14,100 nt of DNA from Pseudomonadota bacterium (GCA_016937135.1 JAFGWO010000008.1:1-14100), one strand, 5' to 3'; shown: positions 5,600-13,092, counted from the stretch's first letter. Made by a program: numbers and translations. Notes: a model not told the origin generated them from the letters alone.

Positions 5600-6820
5600 A
5601 TGTCCGTTTTCAATGACCCAGGGGATGCCCGCGATTATATCATGCTGGCATCGGCGACATTCATGGTCTTTTTATCCCACTCGGCCATCACCTACCTGGC
5701 CGCCATTTTGAGGGACCTCGGTGTGGGGGAGGCGGGCATCGGGGTTGTCATGTCGGCGCCCCTCGTGCCCATGCTGGCCGGTATGGTGCTTTCAGGGCAC
5801 CTGATGGAACGATTCGGACCCCTGAAGATCGTGCGGCTGGGTTTTCTTTTGATCCTGCTCGCCCATCTTTCCCTGCAGTTCACCATTTCAGGTTTTTCCG
5901 GGGTCTACCTCTCAAGGTCTTTTCATGGTTTAGGTTACGGGATCTTCATGCCCGCCGGGATGACTTACGTGAAAGGAAAGCTTCGTCCGGAGAAAATGGT
6001 CTATCCCTTCGGTATTTACTCGAGCAGCATCATCCTGCCCAATATCGTTGGGCCCTGGATAATGGAGAACCTGTACGAGGCTTCAGGGCTTCAGGGGCTC
6101 TTTTTGCTCACCGCCATACCATCCTTGTTCGGGAATGTCCTTGCCGGATTGCTGAGGCCCGAGGCCCCCCCGGAAAGGAAGGAAGCGCGCATGGGTTACA
6201 GCCGGCTTCTGGGGATGCCCCATTTGCGTTCTCTTTACATCGCCATTTTCACTGTAGGGCTGGTCTACGGCGTCATCCCCACCCTGATGGCCCTGTATCT
6301 AAGGATCTGGCAGGTCCCCATGGTTTGCTACTTTACGCCATTTACGGCAGCCCTGTTTGCGGGGAGATTCGCGGTCATTCCCTTTTTGGGGCGTCTTCCG
6401 AGGAATATCCCCGTGGCGGCGGGGTTTTTTCTCATGGGGGTTTCGCACCTCCTGCTTGTCGCCTACCGATCCCCCGCGGCCGCTGTCCTTTCGGGCATCA
6501 TCATCGGTCTCGGGTACAGCATGGAATACCCTTCCCTCAGCGTATGGATCTCGGGGGGATTCCCGGCGATAGAAAGGGCAAAGCCCGTGGCCCTTCTTAA
6601 TCTGGTATTTCACGCCGGGATTTACATCACTCCCTTGATCGGGGGATGGGTAACGGAAATGTCGGGCCCCGCGGTCTATCTGGGGGTGCTTGTTATCCTG
6701 GCATTGGGGGCCGCTGCGGCTTTGGGAAAAAGGTGGGGTCAGGTCCTGCCTTCTGACCTTCGAACGGATTTGGGAGATCAGGACCCGAAAGGGAGGAACA
6801 GGTCAGAAGGCAGGACCTGA
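5600..6820 (+). CDS. Major facilitator superfamily transporter
   Basis: A 406-residue membrane protein with about twelve hydrophobic helices in two halves. The MFS loop 2-3 motif appears as GHLMERFGPLKIVRLG, a variant of the GxLaDrxGrkxxl signature, and the first half contains the conserved GLGYGIFMPAGMTYV region. The central hydrophilic loop is LLRPEAPPERKEARMGYSRL. Substrate is unknown. The start at 5600 (MSVFND) is the best available ATG but has no clear Shine-Dalgarno sequence; an upstream TTG at 5567 would add eleven residues. The last helix ends near LGKRW, and about the last 28 residues together with the stop codon are encoded by the paired repeat at 6735-6824, so the natural C-terminus has probably been replaced. 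Confidence 0.82.
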   Translation: MSVFNDPGDARDYIMLASATFMVFLSHSAITYLAAILRDLGVGEAGIGVVMSAPLVPMLAGMVLSGHLMERFGPLKIVRLGFLLILLAHLSLQFTISGFSGVYLSRSFHGLGYGIFMPAGMTYVKGKLRPEKMVYPFGIYSSSIILPNIVGPWIMENLYEASGLQGLFLLTAIPSLFGNVLAGLLRPEAPPERKEARMGYSRLLGMPHLRSLYIAIFTVGLVYGVIPTLMALYLRIWQVPMVCYFTPFTAALFAGRFAVIPFLGRLPRNIPVAAGFFLMGVSHLLLVAYRSPAAAVLSGIIIGLGYSMEYPSLSVWISGGFPAIERAKPVALLNLVFHAGIYITPLIGGWVTEMSGPAVYLGVLVILALGAAAALGKRWGQVLPSDLRTDLGDQDPKGRNRSEGRT

Positions 6821-6824
6821 CCCC
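6735..6824. repeat. REP-like paired inverted repeat, copy 2
   Basis: A perfect 25-bp inverted repeat, left arm 6735-6759 and right arm 6800-6824, spacer 40 bases. The left flank and arm share 29 identical bases with copy 1 (starting GGTGGGGTCAGG), while the spacers are unrelated in sequence. It sits at the extreme 3' end of the MFS gene, read in a different frame from copy 1, and the stop codon of that gene (CCTGACCCC) falls in the right arm. Because the next gene converges from 6870, the hairpin could also act as a barrier between the two transcripts; a run of eight A follows at 6837-6845. Confidence 0.85.
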
Positions 6825-6869
6825 GAAAAGCGTTCTTAAAAAAAAGAAGGGGGAAAATATCCGGGAAAA

Positions 6870-7436
6870 TTACCTGAAAAGAGCCTCTGAATATTTTTCC
6901 AGACCGGCTTGAGCCCTCTGGAAATAATGCCGGTCGATCTGATGCAGGACCAGGAAGTGATAATATCCCTTTTCGTAGATCCCCAGGGGGCCGTAGAGGA
7001 CGGCGAGATCGTAATGTATGTCGGCCAATTCGGAACCTTCCGCCTTCAGATTCTTTCTTTTGAGCGCCTTCTCGAGGGTGTGGATCTTGCCCATGACATC
7101 CAGGTGCATCCTCTGGAATATGGCTTTTTCGATATAGAGGGTGGCGTCATCCGGATCGCGGGCTATCCTTGCGTCGAACTCGGTCAATCTGGCTTCATAG
7201 GAATCAAGATTCACGGAGGTCTTTACGATAATTCCCGTGGATGTTTCATTTGCTTCGAAGATCGGGTTCGACACCGCCGCCCCGGCACCGTTTCCGGTGA
7301 CGATGGAATCAGGGATGGAGCCGCTCCCGGTTTTTTCCGAAACGTCCAGATTTTCCGCGCAAAGCATCGCCGTGTTAAACACCAGCATCCCCGTGAGGCA
7401 GATCGTCAATGCGCGCTTTATCACCATCTTCTTCAT
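6870..7436 (-). CDS. Small exported helical-repeat (TPR-like) protein
   Basis: A 188-residue protein with an N-terminal signal peptide: basic MKKMVIKR, a hydrophobic core, and a probable signal peptidase I site after LCA at residue 27, followed by a low-complexity mature N-terminus rich in Ser, Gly and Asn. From about residue 75 the sequence is helical and resembles degenerate tetratricopeptide repeats: a DPDDATLYIEKAIFQ segment, then ADIHYDLAVLYGPLGIYEKG and YFQRAQAGLEKYSEAL. The product is expected in the periplasm and may mediate protein contacts; no named family is recognised. The start at 7436 is chosen because it begins the signal peptide; a longer frame from 7526 would put thirty charged and proline-rich residues before it. 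The ribosome binding site is weak (purine-rich GGGAAAAAG). A sigma-54 promoter lies upstream. Confidence 0.7.
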   Translation of the reverse strand: MKKMVIKRALTICLTGMLVFNTAMLCAENLDVSEKTGSGSIPDSIVTGNGAGAAVSNPIFEANETSTGIIVKTSVNLDSYEARLTEFDARIARDPDDATLYIEKAIFQRMHLDVMGKIHTLEKALKRKNLKAEGSELADIHYDLAVLYGPLGIYEKGYYHFLVLHQIDRHYFQRAQAGLEKYSEALFR

Positions 7437-7570
7437 TTTTCTTTTTCCCTTTTTCCGGATTATCGGAGAAGCCGGGATAACCGCGGATGGATGAGGGTTC
7501 CGGCCCCCGATCCGAAAAACGGGCATACGCAGCCTGATACTCTTCCGAACGTTTAATCCCTGAAATATTT

Positions 7571-7586
7571 AGCAATACCCGTGCCA
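7571..7586 (-). promoter_or_regulatory. Sigma-54 (RpoN) -24/-12 promoter
   Basis: On the minus strand the sequence TGGCACGGGTATTGCT matches the RpoN consensus TGGCACG-N4-TTGCW at every conserved position, with the GG and GC dinucleotides ten bases apart. Transcription would start near 7560 and run into the exported TPR-like gene, giving a leader of about 124 bases before the ATG at 7436. Sigma-54 promoters need an AAA+ activator bound upstream; I did not find an obvious palindromic activator site in 7590-7700 and no activator gene is in the window. Confidence 0.82.
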
Positions 7587-7969
7587 TGGAAAATTGCCGG
7601 GTTTTGCTGGGGAAAAGGATGTGGGAGTGGGAAAAAAATTACCGTTTTTAGGTGTCAGGTTGCTTTGAAAGGGTTTTTTGATTTCTTTTTTAGCAGATTT
7701 GGAAAAGCCAAAAAATATGCTCTAAAGGGGCAGCTTAAGACGGAATTTTTGCAGGGCTTTAAGTCGGGGCTGAAAAAACCGTCAAGGGACCTCGCAGGAA
7801 AACAGGGCCCCGGAGAGCATTCGAACGGAGGGCAGGTGACCCTTGCCCGAATGGATCAGGTCTCCCGGTTTTTGGGCCGCCGCCGGCCGCCTTTTCGAAG
7901 GCCGGGGAAGAGCCAGAACCATTTTGATTCCCCGATGCTCGCCCTTGCCCCCCGATAGTCTGCCTTCTA
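7587..7969. other. Intergenic gap, upstream of sigma-54 promoter and downstream of dehydrogenase
   Basis: About 380 bases without a supported gene. A plus-strand frame 7581-7958 (125 residues) and a minus-strand frame 7782-8057 exist but their compositions look non-coding. The only marked structure is an inverted repeat CCGGCC...GGCCGG at 7883-7905 with an 11-base loop; it lies 65 bases beyond the dehydrogenase stop codon but no T-run follows on the minus strand, so it is not a clear terminator. Activator sites for the sigma-54 promoter would be expected here. Confidence 0.5.
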
Positions 7970-9625
7970 TCAGAAGCGCTCTCCCGATTTCCTCCTCGAC
8001 CTCACCCCCTCTCTTATCCTCTGGATGTGCCCTCTTCCCAGGGCTTTCACCTCGCATCCGAGTTCGAAATAGCGGCGGATGCGGTCATCGTCGAGAATTC
8101 CGAAGCAGTCGATGACGGCCAATGTCCCCCCTGCCCAATCCACAACCTGGTCCGGATCGAGGCCCAGATAAGGCTTGTGGGGTACGGCCAGGATGAGGGT
8201 TTCGACTCCTTTCAGGGCCGCAGGGAGGTCCTTTTGGACCCTTATTTCGCTTAAATGCTCCTGGTTCCGGAAAAACCTCGACCATGACTGTCCGGTGGCC
8301 GGATAGGTGTCCTGTTTTTCCAGCTCGAACCAGTGGTCGACATAGGGATCGTGCACATGGATTTCAGCACCCATTTCCGTCAAACGTCTGACGATGATCT
8401 CCGAACCGCTGTAGCGGGTGTCTCCCACGTCCTGCCGGTAGCTGGCTCCGCAGACCAGGACGTTGGCGCCGGCGATGTAGCGGCCCATATTGCGGAGGGC
8501 GTCGCGGGTCAGGGTCGCGACACGCAGGCCCCGGGTGTCGTTGATGTCGATGGCCGATGTCGTCATCCTGAAGATGTCGTCGTCAAAGCCCAGGAGATGC
8601 TTGTAGGCCCAGGCGCCCAGGGCGCCGTCCTTGGGGAGGCAGTATCCTCCGATCCCGGGGCCTGGAAAGATGATGTTATCGTGGGTGGGCCGCATCCGGA
8701 TGGCCTTGATCACCTTGATGAGATCGACGCCGTTTCGCTCCGAGAAGACGGACCATTCGTCGAGGAAGGCCAGGATCGTCGCGCGATAGGAATTTTCCAC
8801 GATCTTCGTCGTTTCCGATTCAATGGGACGGTCCATCACTGTGAGAGGGAACTCATCGGTGTTGATGACTTCCCGCAGGAATTTTTCAACCCTGGCGCTG
8901 GATTCGGCGTTGCACCCGGCGCAGACCCGCCAGAAATCCCGGATAGAGGAAACGTAATGGCGCCCGGGCATGACGCGTTCGAAACTGTGGGCGAGAAGGG
9001 GATCGGATTTGATCCCCCTGGTTTTGAATGCCTTTTTCAGCATGGGCCAGGCGACGTATTCCGTGGTTCCGGGTGCGACGGTGGTTTCGATGAGGACAAG
9101 GCAGTCCGGGCGGATCCTTTTTCCCAGGGTTTTAATCGTCGCCTCGAGGGCGGCCATGTCGGTCTGCCCTGTGCGCAGGTTTCCCAGGTCCTTTTTAAGG
9201 AAATCGCACTGGACGTCCACGATGACGCAGTCGGCCAGGCCCAGGCAGTCATTGTTGAAAGTGGCCGTCAGGGTCTTTTTTCCCAGGACGCACCGGGCGA
9301 TCATGGGGTCCACCTCCGGGTCCTCGGCCTTGACGGGCGACACCCCCTGGTTGAGCATGGGGATCTTCCAGTAGCTGCGCGTGCTGGGTCTCTGACAGCC
9401 GATCACCAGCTTGGAGGGTTTCCCGGTCTTTTTATCAACCGTGTCTGCCACGATGGCTGCCATGACCGCCCCGACAAATCCAAGGCCCATCACCACCACG
9501 ACTTCCTGCCCCTCCCCGCGGGCCGCACCCACAAGGGACTCGAGGCGCGCCATCTCTCTTTGGTAGTCTTCCCTTTCCGGAAGGGGGATCCTTTCACCTT
9601 CGGGGTTCACTGAATATTCGGGCAT
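7970..9625 (-). CDS. UDP-glucose/GDP-mannose dehydrogenase family protein
   Basis: A 551-residue NAD-dependent enzyme of the family that oxidises a nucleotide sugar twice at C6 to the uronic acid, feeding capsule or exopolysaccharide synthesis. Visible family features: nucleotide-binding GLGFVG at 47-52, ETTVAPGTTEYV in the first domain, SFERVMPGR, the central-helix motif ETTKIVENSYRA, the catalytic cysteine C329 in GIGGYCLPKDGA, and the C-terminal domain start VLVCGASYRQDVGDTRYS. It is about 100 residues longer than usual: a charged N-terminal extension of some 40 residues precedes the Rossmann fold, and the C-terminal domain has an added stretch around YPATGQSWSRFFRNQ. The ATG at 9625 has AAGGAG eight bases upstream. 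The substrate cannot be assigned. No polysaccharide genes adjoin it, which is unusual. Confidence 0.9.
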   Translation of the reverse strand: MPEYSVNPEGERIPLPEREDYQREMARLESLVGAARGEGQEVVVVMGLGFVGAVMAAIVADTVDKKTGKPSKLVIGCQRPSTRSYWKIPMLNQGVSPVKAEDPEVDPMIARCVLGKKTLTATFNNDCLGLADCVIVDVQCDFLKKDLGNLRTGQTDMAALEATIKTLGKRIRPDCLVLIETTVAPGTTEYVAWPMLKKAFKTRGIKSDPLLAHSFERVMPGRHYVSSIRDFWRVCAGCNAESSARVEKFLREVINTDEFPLTVMDRPIESETTKIVENSYRATILAFLDEWSVFSERNGVDLIKVIKAIRMRPTHDNIIFPGPGIGGYCLPKDGALGAWAYKHLLGFDDDIFRMTTSAIDINDTRGLRVATLTRDALRNMGRYIAGANVLVCGASYRQDVGDTRYSGSEIIVRRLTEMGAEIHVHDPYVDHWFELEKQDTYPATGQSWSRFFRNQEHLSEIRVQKDLPAALKGVETLILAVPHKPYLGLDPDQVVDWAGGTLAVIDCFGILDDDRIRRYFELGCEVKALGRGHIQRIREGVRSRRKSGERF

Positions 9626-9643
9626 TTGTAACTCTCCTTAACA

Positions 9644-9800
9644 TTGATAGGGTCGCAAAAAGTCCGATTCGGGACTTTTCGCTTTCCGGAAAGGGAAAAG
9701 CGTGGTTTTCCCTTTCCTCGCGGATCCATGACCTGCGGTGCGCGTCTTGGATCCGGGCGCCCCCCGCGCGGCGCGTTGATGATTTTTTCAAAATCATCAA
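9644..9800. repeat. MITE-like structured element in the dehydrogenase leader
   Basis: About 157 bases bounded by related inverted ends: TTGATAGGGTCGCAAAAAGTC on the left and, in reverse complement, TTGATGATTTTGAAAAAATC on the right. Inside are three hairpins: AAAAGTCC/GGACTTTT (9658-9679), a perfect 12-bp stem GGAAAGGGAAAA with a 6-base loop (9688-9717), and GGATCCA/TGGATCC (9722-9754). The right end is itself a perfect 11-bp hairpin (9776-9800). There is no coding capacity. The form resembles non-autonomous miniature elements; no target-site duplication is evident. Confidence 0.6.
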
Positions 9801-9817
9801 CTTTGGATTTTTTAACC

Positions 9818-9823
9818 ATTATA
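9818..9823 (-). promoter_or_regulatory. Probable -10 element of the dehydrogenase gene
   Basis: A perfect TATAAT on the minus strand (context TTGCTGTATAATGG). The -35 region is a T-rich stretch without a good match. If used, transcription starts near 9811 and the whole structured element at 9644-9800 becomes the 5' untranslated leader of the dehydrogenase, ending directly before its ribosome binding site. Confidence 0.45.
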
Positions 9824-9925
9824 CAGCAAGATATCGCCAAAAAAGAAGGTGATATATAAAAAATGACAAAAAAGCTTAATTGAGCGGGGTCGGGTATGGG
9901 GTGTTAATCCCGGGCCAGGGGGGTT

Positions 9926-9942
9926 GAAAGGCTTGGCCTTTC
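9926..9942. repeat. Short perfect hairpin GAAAGGC-TTG-GCCTTTC
   Basis: Seven-base-pair arms with a three-base loop, in the divergent region between the dehydrogenase and kinase genes. No T-run follows, so it is not a terminator; it could be a protein site or part of a larger fold with GGCCA at 9913-9917 and TGGCC at 9934-9938. Confidence 0.45.
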
Positions 9943-10022
9943 CATGTAATTACTGAATACCTACAAAAAAGAAGGGGAAAGATAATATTATTTCTATAAA
10001 TTTTTTACTATTAAGTTGTACG

Positions 10023-10047
10023 TATAATCAGCTGGAAATAATTTCCA
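10023..10047 (+). promoter_or_regulatory. Probable -10 element and overlapping operator-like palindrome
   Basis: TATAAT at 10023-10028 follows a very AT-rich segment (9980-10020) but has no good -35. Five bases later lies TGGAAATAATTTCCA (10033-10047), a perfect 7-bp inverted repeat around a single central base, placed across the expected transcription start. Such a position suits a repressor or an autoregulatory site for the kinase/regulator operon. The regulator that would bind it is unknown. Confidence 0.5.
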
Positions 10048-10090
10048 AATAGAAACAGGTTGCGAAATCCCCCTGGCAGAAAGAACAGGT

Positions 10091-11545
10091 ATGAAAGATC
10101 TCGAACCTGAACCGAGAATGGACTCCAGAATCCTGGAGAGCACTTTTGCCAGCCTTGATGACGCCCTTTTGATCGTCGAGGAGGATACCCGGAGGATCCT
10201 TCGCTGCAATCCTGCCGTCAAACGGATCTTCGGGTATGCCCCGGAAGAGATGGTCGGGAAGACGACCGAATTTCTTCATGTCAACCGTCAGGCCTTCGAG
10301 CGTTTCAAAGATGAGGCTTCCCTCGCCATTCGGAGGGAAGGGGTATTCCGGATCGAATTTCGCCTGCGGCGGAAAAGCGGAGAGGAATTTTACAGCGAGC
10401 ATACCGTAACCCCCATCCTGGACCCGGCGGGGAAAAGAATTGCGGTAGTCAGCCTGGTCCGGGATATCACCCCGCGTATCGAGACGGAAAAGGCCCTTGT
10501 GGAAAGTGAGGAAAAATTCCGCCGTGTTCTGGAGACGGCGCTGGAGGGCATCTGGACAATCGATGAATCCGCACGGACAACCTATATGAATCAGAAGATG
10601 CTCGAAATGCTGGGCTATTCGGCTGGAGAGGTCGATAAGGCCCATCTTTTCGATTTTGTGGATGAGAAGGATCGTCCGAAGGCGGAAAAACTCCTTGAAA
10701 GACGCCGCAGGGGAATCAGCGAGAGACACAGGTTTGTCTTTCGGCGCAAGGACGGTGCGAAGGTTTTCGCGCTGATATCAACGAACCCTCTGTTTAATGG
10801 CAGCGGAACCTACCAGGGCGCCCTTGCCATGGTCACGGATGTCACCGAAAAGAAAAGCATGGAGGAGAACCTGGTACGGTCAGAGTATCAGGTGCAATCC
10901 CTCGCCAGAAGGCTCTCTGAAGCCCAGGAACTGGAACGCAAGCATATCTGCCGCGAACTCCATGATCAGGTAGGCCAGCTGATTTCCATCATCGGGATGG
11001 ACCTGAGCCTGGTTCGGAAACTGCTGCCCGGGAGTGCTCCGGCGGGGGTTCTCGCCCGGCTGGACGAAGCGGTGGATGCTGTTGAGGAGACAGGCAGGCG
11101 TGTGCGGCATCTGATGGAGAACCTGCGGCCATCCGTCCTGGATCAGTACGGGCTGCTTCCCGCTATCCGTGAGAATGCCCAGCGTTTTTCCCTGCGGACG
11201 GGGATCGGAACGGTGATCCTTGGCGATCCCGGCAACATGAAGGAATACCTCGGTCTTGAATTGTCCCTGTTCCGGATCGCCCAGGAAGCCCTTGTCAATG
11301 TAACCAAGCATGCAAAGGCCAAAGAGGTAGAAATACGATTTGAAGATCTTGGGGAAAAACAGAGGATGGTTATTTCGGATAATGGGCGCGGGTTTGACCT
11401 GTCCCTGCCAGCTGAACCGGTTACACCAAAAAAGGGCATGGGCCTGGTCAGCATGCGGGAACGCGCGGAAGCTGTCGGGGCAACCTTCAGGATCCAATCC
11501 CTCCCTGACAAGGGGACAACGATAATTGTGGAATGGAGAAAGTGA
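10091..11545 (+). CDS. PAS-PAS sensor histidine kinase, HisKA_3 type
   Basis: A 484-residue kinase without membrane segments, so a cytoplasmic sensor. Order: PAS domain 1 (about 12-120, with FGYAPEEMVGKT and ending VSLVRDITPR), PAS domain 2 (about 132-255, LGYSAGEVDKAHLFDFV, ending VTDVTEKK), a short coiled linker, HisKA_3 dimerisation and phosphotransfer region with phospho-accepting H291 in CRELHDQVGQ, and a HATPase_c domain with N-box RIAQEALVNVTKHAKA, G1 box DNGRGFD and G2 box GMGLVSMRERA. This is the NarX/DegS/LiaS-like class that pairs with NarL-type regulators, which is exactly what follows four bases downstream. The ligand or redox signal of the PAS domains cannot be read. The ATG at 10091 has only a weak upstream purine stretch. 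Confidence 0.94.
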   Translation: MKDLEPEPRMDSRILESTFASLDDALLIVEEDTRRILRCNPAVKRIFGYAPEEMVGKTTEFLHVNRQAFERFKDEASLAIRREGVFRIEFRLRRKSGEEFYSEHTVTPILDPAGKRIAVVSLVRDITPRIETEKALVESEEKFRRVLETALEGIWTIDESARTTYMNQKMLEMLGYSAGEVDKAHLFDFVDEKDRPKAEKLLERRRRGISERHRFVFRRKDGAKVFALISTNPLFNGSGTYQGALAMVTDVTEKKSMEENLVRSEYQVQSLARRLSEAQELERKHICRELHDQVGQLISIIGMDLSLVRKLLPGSAPAGVLARLDEAVDAVEETGRRVRHLMENLRPSVLDQYGLLPAIRENAQRFSLRTGIGTVILGDPGNMKEYLGLELSLFRIAQEALVNVTKHAKAKEVEIRFEDLGEKQRMVISDNGRGFDLSLPAEPVTPKKGMGLVSMRERAEAVGATFRIQSLPDKGTTIIVEWRK

Positions 11546-11549
11546 TTCG

Positions 11550-12203
11550 ATGGCCATCAGGGTGATCCTGGCTGATGATCACGGCGTCATACGCGACGGG
11601 CTGCGGATGATCCTGGAAACCAGGGACGATATCCTGGTGGTGGGGGAGGCGGGGGATGGAAGGGAAGCCTTAATCCTCGCAAGGAAGCTGAAGCCGGAAG
11701 CGGTCATAATGGATATTGCCATGCCCTGCATGAACGGCATCGAGGCGGCGCGACGGATCCGCGAGGAAATCCCGGATATCAGGATCGTGATCCTTTCCAT
11801 GCATGCGAGCGCCGAACATGTTTTCCGGGGGCTTGACGCGGGCGTTGCCGGTTATGTGCTCAAGGAATCCGCCGGCAGCGAGGTTATTGACGCACTCCTG
11901 TGCGTCTGCGCGGGAAAGCGCTACCTTAGCCCGGGAATTACAGGTGTACTGATTGAGGACTATCTGAGCTGCCGGGAATCGGCGTCCGAAAAGAATCCGG
12001 TGAATATCCTGAGCCCACGGGAGCGTGAAGTGCTTCAGCTTGTGGTTGAGGGAAAAACCAGCAAAGAGATTGCCAGGGTGATAAATATCTCCAATAAAAC
12101 CGTTGATACCTATCGATATCGAATCATGAATAAACTCGGGGTAGGTGACCTGGCCGGCCTTGTCAGGTTCGCTATAAGAAACGGTTTGACAGGCCCGCCT
12201 TGA
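11550..12203 (+). CDS. NarL/FixJ-type response regulator
   Basis: A 217-residue DNA-binding response regulator and cognate partner of the preceding kinase. The receiver domain has the acidic pair D9-D10, phosphorylation site D55 in VIMDIAMP, S83 in ILSMHA and K105 in GYVLKES, all intact. The C-terminal LuxR-type helix-turn-helix covers about residues 150-212 (LSPREREVLQLVVEGKTSKE, then NISNKTVDTYRYRIMNKLGV). The ATG at 11550 is chosen because it begins directly with the receiver beta strand; an upstream GTG at 11526 would overlap the kinase. The intergenic distance of four bases implies one transcript. Its regulon is not evident from the sequence. Confidence 0.95.
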   Translation: MAIRVILADDHGVIRDGLRMILETRDDILVVGEAGDGREALILARKLKPEAVIMDIAMPCMNGIEAARRIREEIPDIRIVILSMHASAEHVFRGLDAGVAGYVLKESAGSEVIDALLCVCAGKRYLSPGITGVLIEDYLSCRESASEKNPVNILSPREREVLQLVVEGKTSKEIARVINISNKTVDTYRYRIMNKLGVGDLAGLVRFAIRNGLTGPP

Positions 12204-12617
12204 AAAACCGGGTTACGGGATCCTTTCAATGCGGTATCCCGCTTCCATCGGGGAGGATTTTCCTTTGCTGTCCCCCGTTTTATATTTCCAGCGCTCACCA
12301 ACCCCCGGGCAGGAATCCTTAACTGGCTTTCGATTAAACCTCCCCGGTAACGGGCCCTGTAAAGAAAATCCTACCCAAACAGTTGAAGTTTCCCGACATG
12401 ACAGGAGCCCTGTCCCGGAATAATCTGACACCCAGATACCCCGGGAGGTTGAGCTCCCGGGACACTCCGGGGCGCTCGTGAAATTTCTTCAAACCAGGTT
12501 TCTTGCGACGGTGTGGAAAAGGTCAAAGTGTGATCGCTAAGGGTTCTCGGTTTCACTTTTTTCCTCCTTTTCTTTGCCTTTTCCGCACCGGGTCTGATTC
12601 CGTGGGGGTTTATCACG
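12204..12617. other. Intergenic gap between response regulator and PilZ gene
   Basis: This 414-base gap has no supported gene. A 64-residue frame at 12229-12423 looks non-coding. It contains a GC-rich perfect hairpin at 12440-12461 and an imperfect CGGGAT...ATCCCG pair near 12216-12240. I looked for the conserved cores of a c-di-GMP riboswitch, because a PilZ protein follows, and did not find them. No clear sigma-70 or sigma-54 promoter was seen. Confidence 0.5.
12440..12461. repeat. GC-rich hairpin CCCGGGAG-loop-CTCCCGGG
   Basis: Perfect 8-bp arms (12440-12447 and 12454-12461) and a 6-base loop. No T-run follows on either strand, so it is not an ordinary Rho-independent terminator. It could form in the long leader of the PilZ gene or serve as an mRNA boundary for the kinase operon. 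Confidence 0.5.
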
Positions 12618-13034
12618 ATGTTTAACAACGGATCCTCTGATGGGCGGGGGCGGATTTTGGCAAATAATCAGGAAACAGGAGCAAAGAAGTTTCAGCGGGT
12701 CCCGGCCTTCGGGCTTGTCCGTGTCCACTCTCTGGAAAAGGTCTACCTGGGCAACCTGGTTAACATCTCCTGTGGGGGCCTTATGCTCAAAGCCAGGGAA
12801 CTTCCCGAACCTGACGAGAAAATTACATTGTCCTTTAATCTTTTACCCGGCCGGCGGGAGATTTTCCTCAAAGCCGTCGTTGTGTGGGTTGCCGGCACCT
12901 CGGATCCCCATATGCCGAGGGGAATGGGAGTCCGGTTCGTCAACCTGGACGAGGGAATCCAGGAACAGATTGGGGAATATATTGAAAAATTGTCTGTCAT
13001 GAAGGAACTTCGGATGGAGGGGGGAAAAGCATAA
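12618..13034 (+). CDS. PilZ-domain protein
   Basis: A 138-residue single-domain cytoplasmic protein of the PilZ family, which binds cyclic di-GMP and relays it to motility, adhesion or polysaccharide functions. The second ligand motif is intact as N49-I-S-C-G-G54 (NxSxxG) within GNLVNISCGGLML, followed by the typical beta strands and GMGVRFVNLDEG. The first motif, normally RxxxR, reads K23-K-F-Q-R27, with lysine in place of the first arginine. The start ATG at 12618 has a GGGGG stretch about nine bases upstream. It is followed after 58 bases by a small exported protein gene on the same strand. Confidence 0.85.
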   Translation: MFNNGSSDGRGRILANNQETGAKKFQRVPAFGLVRVHSLEKVYLGNLVNISCGGLMLKARELPEPDEKITLSFNLLPGRREIFLKAVVVWVAGTSDPHMPRGMGVRFVNLDEGIQEQIGEYIEKLSVMKELRMEGGKA

Positions 13035-13092
13035 GACCATAGCGGGTTTTCCTTTGTATATCAATTGGTCTGGCCAAAAAGGGGGTGTTTTT

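Noticed and set aside
5374..5613. Minus-strand 79-residue frame before the MFS gene
   Set aside because: It overlaps the MFS start, lacks a ribosome binding site and has no recognisable motif.
7883..7905. CCGGCC...GGCCGG as the dehydrogenase terminator
   Set aside because: The loop is long and no T-run follows on the minus strand.
8333..9613. Plus-strand frame of 426 residues opposite the dehydrogenase
   Set aside because: Its content is the low-complexity GDVAVD-type pattern typical of antisense frames in GC-rich genes; the minus strand has the full enzyme with catalytic cysteine.
10028..10729. Minus-strand frame of 233 residues opposite the kinase PAS domains
   Set aside because: The plus strand carries intact PAS and kinase motifs; the antisense frame has no recognisable domain.
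12204..12617. Possible cyclic di-GMP riboswitch before the PilZ gene
   Set aside because: The long leader and gene type invite it, but I could not find the conserved riboswitch core sequences. The visible 12440-12461 hairpin alone is not evidence.
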